From Thermofilaceae archaeon (lineage in GTDB: Archaea > Thermoproteota > Thermoprotei > Thermofilales > Thermofilaceae): a stretch of 13,765 nt of DNA. Of the stretch, positions 7,549-12,826 are shown one piece after another. A model generated the notes under the pieces. That model did no database searches and had not been told where the DNA came from. It worked only from the letters and a program-made list of their open reading frames with translations. Made by a program: the position numbers and the translations under genes. The stretch is from the NCBI GenBank assembly GCA_027017025.1, contig JALURH010000088.1, forward strand, positions 1 through 13,765, read 5' to 3'. The stretch's first letter is position 1; each line of letters starts with the position of its first letter.

Positions 7549-8364
7549 TTGCTCAAATTTAAGGTATCCATGGTTGTAGCCCCACCAAAAGCTGTGTTTG
7601 AGGCTGTAGCTAAACAACCTTTAGAAAATGCTCTTAAGGTTCTCTCTAGTATGGGATATGATGGTGTTGAACTCTCAGTATTAGAGCCTGAAATGTATAG
7701 AGGTATCGAAAGGATATTGACAAATTATGGATTAGAAGTCTCTGCTCTTAGTACTGGTCTTAATTATTTACATTATGGGTTAAGCCTATCTAGCCCTGAT
7801 CCAGTTAAGAGGAAAGGTGCTGTTAAGAGACTTATTGAGATTGCTGAATTTGGAGAGAAGGTTGAAGCAGGCGTAATAGTCGGCTTAATGAGGGGGAAAT
7901 TAGAGAAAGGACAAAATAGAGTTGAAGCCTATGAGCACATGATTAATGGGCTAAAGGAAGTGTGTAGAGGAGCGAGAGAACATGGAGTAGACATTTTCTT
8001 CGAGCCGCTTAATAGATATGAGACGCAACTTGTAAATACAGTTGCCGAAGGACTAAAGGTGCTGGAGGACGTAAACGAGGACAACCTTTTTCTCCTATTA
8101 GATACTTTCCACATGAATATTGAGGAGCCCGTAATAGAGGACTCTATAAGACAAGCTTCGGATAGGATAGGGCATTTCCACGTAGCTGATAGTAATAGAC
8201 TTGCACCAGGCATGGGGCATTTAGATTTTACAAGTATATTGGCTGCTTTAAAGGACACAGGATATAAGGGTTATCTTTCAGCTGAGATAATAGTTAAACC
8301 AGATCTAGAAACAGCTGCTATGGTTACATTAAATACTTTAAAAAAGGCCATGGAGTTACTATGA
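7549..8364 (+). CDS. iolO: Xylose-isomerase-like TIM-barrel epimerase, likely 5-keto-L-gluconate epimerase (IolO-type)
   Basis: Sugar isomerase/epimerase of the AP endonuclease 2/xylose isomerase-like barrel family. Metal ligands by motif: E152 (FEPLNRYE), D185 (DTFHMNIEE), H211 (HFHVADSNR) and E246 (SAEIIV). These blocks, plus the GMGHLDF stretch, match T. maritima TM0416 (IolO, 5-keto-L-gluconate to D-tagaturonate) closely as I remember it; hydroxypyruvate isomerases and tagatose epimerases are the next candidates. The frame is open from a TTG at 7528, but I place the start at the second TTG, 7549: AGGTG at 7538-7542 is correctly spaced, the protein then begins MLKFKVSMVV in register with TM0416, and the length becomes 271 against 270. 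It is transcribed away from the dehydrogenase/hydrolase pair. Family is certain, substrate is inferred. Confidence 0.86.
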   Translation: MLKFKVSMVVAPPKAVFEAVAKQPLENALKVLSSMGYDGVELSVLEPEMYRGIERILTNYGLEVSALSTGLNYLHYGLSLSSPDPVKRKGAVKRLIEIAEFGEKVEAGVIVGLMRGKLEKGQNRVEAYEHMINGLKEVCRGAREHGVDIFFEPLNRYETQLVNTVAEGLKVLEDVNEDNLFLLLDTFHMNIEEPVIEDSIRQASDRIGHFHVADSNRLAPGMGHLDFTSILAALKDTGYKGYLSAEIIVKPDLETAAMVTLNTLKKAMELL

Positions 8365-8374
8365 TACCATCCTA

Positions 8375-8404
8375 GGCCTATACAGATATGTATTCGTATA
8401 AGCC
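8375..8404. repeat. Imperfect inverted repeat between the epimerase and MBL genes
   Basis: GGCCTATAC (8375-8383) and GTATAAGCC (8396-8404) pair over 9 positions with one mismatch, 12 bases apart. It lies in the 66-base gap upstream of the MBL-fold gene, over the likely TATA region, so it could be an operator; it could equally be chance in AT-rich DNA. Confidence 0.35.
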
Positions 8405-8430
8405 AAAGGCTCTAGATAGGTGTCGATACG

Positions 8431-9174
8431 ATGAAGGTGGTCTTTATAGGTACAGCCGGATCGGCCATCGCCCCTGGACATAATCTTCCATCTATCCTTG
8501 TAAACGATACAATTTTACTCGATTGTGGAGAAGGAGTAGCTCGTTTCTTGGCGGACCGGGAATTAATAGACTATATAGAATATATACTATTGACGCATTT
8601 TCACGGCGATCATATTACTGGATTCATCGGCCTAGCATGGTATTATTGGCTAAAGGGAGTGAAGGATAAGATAAATCTTATAGGACCTAGAGGAACTAGA
8701 GAGAAGTTAGGAGGAATCTTATCTCTTCTCTCAGGTAATCCTGAGAAAATATTTGAAAGATTTAATATAATTGAGGTAGAACCAGGTAAAAGAGTGGGTT
8801 CAGTATTTACTGCTAAAGCGAGCCATAGTATTCCTGCATTAGCTTACCGAGTTGAAATAGAGGGAAAAAGTCTCTGTTATACCGGGGATACTGCTTATAG
8901 CGAGGAAATAGTTAAACTAGCTAAAGAGTGTGATCTGCTTATCCATGAGGCAACATATCCTCCCGGAATGGAGAAAAAAGCTAGATTAGATGGACATTCT
9001 ACTCCCGTTATTGCCGCTAAGGTAGCTAGAAAAGCTAAAGTAAAAACACTAGCTCTTATACACCTACCGTATTTCAAGCTTGGAGAAAATATTAGAGAAA
9101 TATATCTCAAGGCTGCTAAGGAGATATTCCCAGAAACTATAATACCCCGAGAATACGATACTGTGACATTATAG
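8431..9174 (+). CDS. RNase Z-like MBL-fold metallohydrolase
   Basis: Metallo-beta-lactamase fold protein, 247 residues. Residues seen: GTAGSAIAPGHNLPS at 7-21, LDCGEG at 30-35, the metal motif THFHGDH at 55-61, a SHSIPALAYRVE stretch, the bridging aspartate in YTGDT, then LIHEATY and GHST, and a final histidine in ALIHL. The HEAT(F/Y) and GHST motifs are those of tRNA 3'-processing RNase Z. However, it is shorter than the roughly 300 residues of standard RNase Z and shows no obvious long exosite arm, so it may be a paralogue with another substrate, for example a phosphodiester or lactone. The ATG has AGGTG at 8416-8420, about 10 bases upstream. It follows the epimerase by 66 bases on the same strand. 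Fold is secure, function open. Confidence 0.82.
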   Translation: MKVVFIGTAGSAIAPGHNLPSILVNDTILLDCGEGVARFLADRELIDYIEYILLTHFHGDHITGFIGLAWYYWLKGVKDKINLIGPRGTREKLGGILSLLSGNPEKIFERFNIIEVEPGKRVGSVFTAKASHSIPALAYRVEIEGKSLCYTGDTAYSEEIVKLAKECDLLIHEATYPPGMEKKARLDGHSTPVIAAKVARKAKVKTLALIHLPYFKLGENIREIYLKAAKEIFPETIIPREYDTVTL

Positions 9175-9559
9175 GAAAATAGAATTAATAAAAAATAGAA
9201 AGTTAAATAATAGAATACAATTTTGCAGTACTTCTATTACTTCTGTAATAGTGAAGTCCAGAGATATAAAGAGCTTAAATAAAGCGGTTAGAGGATATAA
9301 CTTAGCTAGAACATATTTCTTAGAGAATAGTAAAGTAACTGCAATAGTTCTTACAATTAAAGGAACTCACTTTTCGCTACTTAAACCCAGTAAAACTAGG
9401 TAAAACTATATTTGTCAAAATGATTGGTACAGCTTATAAATAATATCCAAAAGGCTAGGGAGTATTAGGTTACAATGCAGTTAAAGAGTTTAGGTATTAT
9501 ACCATAGGAGGTTTATTCATAACTTCTCATCAGAGACACATTCTAGTTAATCTAGACTC
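9175..9559. other. Gene-poor stretch, possibly decayed coding DNA
   Basis: No convincing gene occupies these 385 bases. A hairpin (TATTAC/GTAATA, arms 9235-9240 and 9245-9250) lies 60 bases after the MBL stop. One plus-strand frame is open from 9175 to a TAA at 9401-9403; read from a GTG at 9251 it gives 50 residues (MKSRDIKSLNKAVRGYNLAR...), with no ribosome site. Another frame from about 9464 is open past 9559 (GYNAVKEFRYYTIGG...), again with no good start. Both could be remnants of a lost gene or chance. AGGAGG at 9507-9512 is not followed by a sensible frame. Confidence 0.4.
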
Positions 9560-10003
9560 TCATATGATTCTTTCCATAATAATAGCATCCTCGCCATTGG
9601 AATAATACCCCTTTCTCCTCCCACCGAACCTAAAACCATGTTTCTCATAGAAACGTCTAGCTGTAACATTGCTTTCTCTAACCTCTAAAATAACTTTTTT
9701 CACACCCATCTGTCTGTATTCCTCCAGAATTTTCTCTAGAAGCTTCGAACCTAAACCCCTTCTGCGAAAAGCTGGGTCCACAGCTATACTATAAATATGT
9801 CCATACTCTCCTTCAATACAACCCACAACATAACCTAATACTCTATTACAGGCTTCAGCCACAAAGAAAAGATTACCACATTTCCTGAGAAGAAAAAAGA
9901 AGAACTTTGCCGAAAAAGCTTCTAAACCAAACGATCTCTTTTCAATATCCAATATATCCCCTATATCCCTAAGTTTAGCTTCTCTAATATTGACGATGCA
10001 CAC
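9560..10003 (-). CDS. rimI: GNAT N-terminal protein acetyltransferase, RimI/Ard1 type
   Basis: Acetyl-CoA-dependent N-acetyltransferase of the RimI/Naa10 group, which in archaea acetylates protein N-termini. The 147 residues have the complete short GNAT fold: IREAKLRDIGDILDIE (motif C region), YIYSIAVDP-type strand as HIYSIAVDPAFRRRGLG with the acetyl-CoA loop RRRGLG, then VILEVRESNVTARRFYEKHGF, the RimI hallmark. The frame starts at GTG 10003, with GAGGGG (complement of 10013-10018) about 8-9 bases upstream. It is divergent from tRNA-Tyr across 52 bases and stands alone as a transcription unit. The protein target cannot be read from sequence; a small-molecule acetyltransferase is less likely given the SNxxARxFYEKxGF motif. 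Confidence 0.9.
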   Translation of the reverse strand: MCIVNIREAKLRDIGDILDIEKRSFGLEAFSAKFFFFLLRKCGNLFFVAEACNRVLGYVVGCIEGEYGHIYSIAVDPAFRRRGLGSKLLEKILEEYRQMGVKKVILEVRESNVTARRFYEKHGFRFGGRRKGYYSNGEDAIIMERII

Positions 10004-10091
10004 AAATAATTCCCCTCAGAAAAACTAAATAACCACCACTAACAAATTAACATAGCCCCCGGTAGCTCAGCGGAAGAGCGGCCGGCTGTAG

Positions 10092-10155
10092 CCCATAGAG
10101 GGCCCACAGCCGAGGAGGCACAAGCTTGAGATGAGGCTGTGGCAGCCGGCTGGAG
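10092..10155 (+). other. tRNA-Tyr intron 1, canonical position 37/38
   Basis: 64 bases after G37. It contains an 8-base hairpin, CCACAGCC (10104-10111) with GGCTGTGG (10135-10142), extended by GGC/GCC. The register is ambiguous by up to two bases (90-153, 91-154 or 92-155 give the same mature tRNA). I could not draw a clean bulge-helix-bulge at its ends even after removing intron 2; the central helix would hold only one Watson-Crick pair and two wobbles. Its 3' part carries AGCCGGCT, a decoy copy of the anticodon stem. Confidence 0.65.
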
Positions 10156-10157
10156 AC

Positions 10158-10174
10158 AGGTAAATACCCTCCAG
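10158..10174 (+). other. tRNA-Tyr intron 2, non-canonical position 39/40
   Basis: 17 bases with a textbook bulge-helix-bulge: outer helix GCT/GGC (10149-10151, 10176-10178), central helix GGAG/CTCC (10152-10155, 10169-10172), bulges ACA (10156-10158) and AGC (10173-10175), inner GGT/ACC. Cleavage after the second base of each bulge joins C39 (10157) to C40 (10175) and creates the exact 3' anticodon stem CCGGC. Confidence 0.72.
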
Positions 10175-10216
10175 CGGCAGGTCCCGGGTTCAAATCCCGG
10201 CCGGGGGACCATTCTC

Positions 10217-10226
10217 ATATTTTTTG
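10217..10226 (+). terminator. T-tract terminator after tRNA-Tyr
   Basis: A run of six T (10220-10225) begins 9 bases after the encoded CCA, as expected for archaeal termination of a tRNA transcript. The convergent peptidase gene ends at 10252. Confidence 0.5.
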
Positions 10227-10251
10227 TTCCTTAGAAAGCATAGTTATGAAG

Positions 10252-11187
10252 CTATTTAATTGCTACTAGTTTCTCTGATGTTTTTATTGCTGCTTTAGGT
10301 TTCTCCCCTTCTTTAGCTATTGCCCTTAGCAGGATTTCCGTATTGGCAGCAAAGCTGTAATTCCCTCTAGAGTCTAATAATATTATCCCGCCTGTGTTTG
10401 GTCCAGAGATTAATGTTAAAACTTTTATAGCTTCTCGTGCAGCCTCCTTTATGTTGAGCCCTAAAGCAATATTTCGGCATGCTCTAAAAGTAAGTAGTGC
10501 ACGCATTATTGCTTCTCCTAGCCCCGTAGCTGATGCTGCACAGACATTATCAGCGTAGAAGCCTGCCCCAGGTATTGGTGTATCTCCCAATCTTCCCGGA
10601 AGTTTTAGCCATATTCCGCCTGTGCTGGCTCCTGCAGCTAAATTACCCTCTTTATCTAGAGCTACGGCGCCAACTGTACTATAACCTAAGAGGTTGTAAA
10701 TCTCCAGGTTTTTCCTCCACCAGTATTTTCCTTTGAGGGTTCGTTCCCTAATTTTGGGAAAGAACTGGATTCTTCTCTTGGATGGGGAGGCTTTTTCTAG
10801 ACCTATTTTCTCAGCTATTATATTTGCTCCCTCTCCAGTAACTAAGATGTGATCAGTCTCTTCGAGGATAAACCTAGCTAATTTTATAGCATTCCAGTAT
10901 CCCTTTAATCCACCTACAGCGCCTATCTCCATTCGGGGGCCCCACATCAACCCAGCGTCTAATTCCAGTTCCCCCCTAATATTGAGGACAGCCCCCTTTC
11001 CAGCATTGAATTCTCCACAAGACTCCATGTATGTTATTGCTTCTACAACAGCATCCAAGGCATTCCCCGTTCTCAGTGTCTCAACACCAACTACAGCAGC
11101 TGAGGATAGTTCTCTTAAAATAACTTCTCTTCTCTCCTCTATCTCTGGTCGATATCTTCCAGCCCCTCCATGAACTAGGACAATCAC
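10252..11187 (-). CDS. iaaA: Isoaspartyl peptidase/L-asparaginase (plant-type, Ntn hydrolase)
   Basis: Self-processing N-terminal nucleophile hydrolase that cleaves beta-aspartyl dipeptides and asparagine. 311 residues, normal for the family. Seen: VLVHGGAG (3-10), NALDAVVEA (42-50), ECNAGKG-type CGEFNAGKGAVLN (57-69), the processing site LGYSTVGAVALD with T171 as the predicted nucleophile freed by autocleavage, AAGASTGGIW, GDTPIPGAGFYADN, and SATGLGEAIMR. Gly before the nucleophile is replaced by Ser (S170), a small departure from the usual G-T-V-G. The start GTG at 11187 has no ribosome site; an AT-rich box at 11214-11222 lies about 30 bases upstream, so a leaderless transcript is likely. 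It is divergent from isopentenyl phosphate kinase with interleaved promoters and convergent with tRNA-Tyr. Role in protein repair/turnover at high temperature is an inference. Confidence 0.93.
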   Translation of the reverse strand: MIVLVHGGAGRYRPEIEERREVILRELSSAAVVGVETLRTGNALDAVVEAITYMESCGEFNAGKGAVLNIRGELELDAGLMWGPRMEIGAVGGLKGYWNAIKLARFILEETDHILVTGEGANIIAEKIGLEKASPSKRRIQFFPKIRERTLKGKYWWRKNLEIYNLLGYSTVGAVALDKEGNLAAGASTGGIWLKLPGRLGDTPIPGAGFYADNVCAASATGLGEAIMRALLTFRACRNIALGLNIKEAAREAIKVLTLISGPNTGGIILLDSRGNYSFAANTEILLRAIAKEGEKPKAAIKTSEKLVAIK

Positions 11188-11223
11188 ATAAAGGTATATA
11201 CCTTGGGGGGAACTAAAATATTT
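11188..11223. promoter_or_regulatory. Interleaved divergent promoters with a 14-base palindrome
   Basis: AAGGTATATACCTT at 11191-11204 is a perfect palindrome. Its TATATA core lies about 26 bases before the preferred kinase start GTG 11224, and the AT-rich stretch at 11214-11222, read on the minus strand, lies about 30 bases before the peptidase GTG at 11187. Each gene's TATA box therefore sits inside the other's initiation region, which would make their use mutually exclusive; the palindrome could also be an operator. Confidence 0.5.
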
Positions 11224-12042
11224 GTGTTAAATAAAATTCTTGTCTTCAAGATTGGGGGGTCTGTTCTTACCGATAAAAAACGTAGTTCACTAGAGGTACG
11301 TGTGGGGGTGCTTAGAGGCATAGCCAGAAATATTAAGGAGCTTATAGACGAGGGATATAGGTTTATACTAGTACATGGCGTTGGCTCTATAGGACATCTA
11401 CTTGTAGCAAAATACGAGCTACATAAAGGTATAAAGGGTAAAGAAAAACTGATCCGCCTTACAGAAACCCAGAATAGGGTTAATGAGATTATTAGATCCA
11501 GAGTATTAAGAGTTCTAGAGGAAAACGGGATTCCAGCTGTATTATTTCTCCCCTCATCAACTATTTACCAAGAAAACGGAAGAATAAAAGAGTTCTATTA
11601 TAGACCTGTACAACGTTTCTTTGATCTAGGTTTTGTGCCTATTTTTTCTGGAGATATGGTAGCGGATACTAACAATGATCTCGGCTTGACTATATGCTCG
11701 GGCGATCAAATAGCTTTTGAGCTAGCTAAGGTATTTAATGCTAAAACAATTATCTTCGGCGTAGATGTTAATGGAATATATGACAGGGATCCCGTACTGC
11801 CTGGTGCAAGACTCATAAAACGCTTATCCCTTAGGGATGCTAGAGAGATACTCGAAAAAGTGGGTAAGGGGGCCAATATAGACGTTAGCGGAGGAATGCG
11901 TGGAAAACTCAGGGAAGCACTACTACATCCCTCGTTTTTTGAAAATGGAGGAGAAGTCTGGATATTTAATGCATTAAGAGAAAACATGCTTCTAAAGGTA
12001 ATAAAGGGAGAAACTGAAATTTTTACACGTATAGCTGGGTGA
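11224..12042 (+). CDS. ipk: Isopentenyl phosphate kinase (amino acid kinase family)
   Basis: ATP-dependent kinase converting isopentenyl phosphate to isopentenyl diphosphate in the archaeal mevalonate pathway. Features of the amino acid kinase fold with the IPK signature: FKIGGSVLTDKK (8-19), ILVHGVGSIGH (48-58), where H58 corresponds to the catalytic histidine specific to IPK, LPSS, VPIFSGDMV, ICSGDQIAFELA, FGVDVNGIYDRDP and NIDVSGGMRGK near the C-terminus. The frame opens at a TTG at 11203, but I prefer GTG 11224: the protein then starts MLNKILVFKIGGS, as archaeal IPKs do, and a TATA core lies 26 bases upstream, fitting a leaderless mRNA. The usual GGG before the FGH is GVGSIGH here. The next gene overlaps or abuts its stop. 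Some IPKs also phosphorylate longer prenyl phosphates. Confidence 0.92.
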   Translation: MLNKILVFKIGGSVLTDKKRSSLEVRVGVLRGIARNIKELIDEGYRFILVHGVGSIGHLLVAKYELHKGIKGKEKLIRLTETQNRVNEIIRSRVLRVLEENGIPAVLFLPSSTIYQENGRIKEFYYRPVQRFFDLGFVPIFSGDMVADTNNDLGLTICSGDQIAFELAKVFNAKTIIFGVDVNGIYDRDPVLPGARLIKRLSLRDAREILEKVGKGANIDVSGGMRGKLREALLHPSFFENGGEVWIFNALRENMLLKVIKGETEIFTRIAG

Positions 12043-12047
12043 ACAAA

Positions 12048-12761
12048 ATGGAGGCACTAATAAAGCCCATTTTCTTGTGGAATGCTCTAATAGGTACACT
12101 GCTTCCCTTAATCTATATATTCACTATTATAGGTTTAATGAACAAGCTTGTAGAAAAAGGTTTTCCACAGGATCTTTCGAGGAAGATTATACATATAGCT
12201 GCTGGAAGCTGGATTTGGGTTTGGCCTCTACTTGATCCTAGTGATGGATGGTCCTATGTATTTAATATAAGTGTAGCTGTCCTTTGGTCGATCCTATTCC
12301 TACAGAAAGGTCTGAAAGGTAACCCAGATGATGTTGCTGTTAAAACTATGACTAGAACTGGTGATCCTAAGGAATTACTAAAGGGTCCTTTATTCTTTAC
12401 TCTCTCAATGGAGTTCATAGGCGTGTTCTTCTATATGAATTTCATAGGAGTCGTTACCATGGGTTATCTTGGCTGGGGGGATGGATTAGCTCCCTATGTT
12501 GGGAAGAAATACGGGAAACACAGGTATAAGCTTATAGGAAGAGAAAAATCAATAGAGGGGTCATTAACAGTGTTCCTGGCTGGTTTATTTGGCTCTATAA
12601 TTCTCTATCTCCTTGTCTTCTATTCTTTACCGGGATTAAATGAGCTCTATATAATGGCGGTCTTAGGCATCGTAGCGACCATAGTTGAAGCTCTCAGCCC
12701 ACCTGACATAGACAATTTACTTATACCCTTAGCTCTCATTGGACTTTACTCTATTTTCTAA
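12048..12761 (+). CDS. Polyprenol/dolichol kinase family membrane protein
   Basis: Integral membrane protein of the SEC59/VTE5-type CTP-dependent lipid kinase group (phosphatidate cytidylyltransferase-like). 237 residues with about six or seven hydrophobic segments. Conserved blocks: LSRKIIHIAAG (R/K-K-x-x-H near residue 43-53), TGDPKELLKGPLFF, the CTP-site block GWGDGLAPYVGKKYG, and REKSIEGSLTVF, followed by a PPDIDNLLIP loop near the C-terminus. Likely acts at the cytoplasmic membrane on an isoprenoid alcohol. The frame is open from GTG 12039, which overlaps the kinase stop by four bases; ATG 12048 is preferred because GGTGA (12038-12042) stands 5 bases upstream. Coupling to isopentenyl phosphate kinase suggests a shared job in isoprenoid supply. 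The acceptor alcohol is not readable from sequence. Confidence 0.82.
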   Translation: MEALIKPIFLWNALIGTLLPLIYIFTIIGLMNKLVEKGFPQDLSRKIIHIAAGSWIWVWPLLDPSDGWSYVFNISVAVLWSILFLQKGLKGNPDDVAVKTMTRTGDPKELLKGPLFFTLSMEFIGVFFYMNFIGVVTMGYLGWGDGLAPYVGKKYGKHRYKLIGREKSIEGSLTVFLAGLFGSIILYLLVFYSLPGLNELYIMAVLGIVATIVEALSPPDIDNLLIPLALIGLYSIF

Positions 12762-12826
12762 ATGAAACTAAAAGTAATTATTTAACTTCTATCTATTTTC
12801 TTGAGCAGGTAAGTAGGGGTGACATA

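Larger units (their letters stand above)
10056..10211 (+). tRNA. tRNA-Tyr (GTA) with two introns, CCA encoded
   Basis: Acceptor CCCCCGG (10056-10062) pairs with CCGGGGG (10201-10207); A73 and an encoded CCA follow. C1-G72 and A73 are archaeal tRNA-Tyr identity features. D-stem GCTC/GAGC (10065-10068, 10076-10079), T-arm CCGGG-TTCAAAT-CCCGG (10184-10200). The anticodon arm begins GCCGG-CT-GTA-G (10081-10091). The 98 bases between that 5' stem and the T-arm should hold only 17 in a mature tRNA. Removing 10092-10155 and 10158-10174 leaves loop CTGTAGA, stem CCGGC perfectly paired to GCCGG, and a five-base variable loop AGGTC: a normal 75-base tRNA with CCA. Exons are thus 10056-10091, 10156-10157 and 10175-10211. 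Tyr identity is firm; the intron borders are my folding by hand. Confidence 0.88.

Noticed and set aside
9212..9403. Possible TnpB (IS200/IS605) remnant, from the string VKSRDIKSLNKAVRGYNLAR resembling a TnpB block of the form SGRxLKSxNxxYNKxxA
   Set aside because: Only one short block resembles it, the preceding and following residues do not fit TnpB, and no terminal hairpins or other transposase pieces are present.
9510..9545. Minus-strand TGATGA box suggesting a C/D box guide RNA
   Set aside because: No matching D box (CTGA) at a usable distance and no paired C'/D' boxes.
9464..9610. Plus-strand open frame (GYNAVKEFRYYTIGG...) entering the RimI gene antisense
   Set aside because: No good start codon in place, its second half is antisense to a clear RimI gene, and I recognise no family.
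10056..10211. Reading the RNA as a class II tRNA with a long variable arm (CTGGAG/CTCCAG, 10150-10174)
   Set aside because: Archaeal tRNA-Tyr is class I, no Leu or Ser anticodon fits after a U33, and C1-G72 with A73 and GTA points to Tyr; the arm is better explained as the intron 2 splice motif.
11203..11223. TTG at 11203 as the start of isopentenyl phosphate kinase
   Set aside because: It lies inside the promoter palindrome and adds residues not seen in the family; GTG 11224 fits both the TATA spacing and the protein N-terminus.
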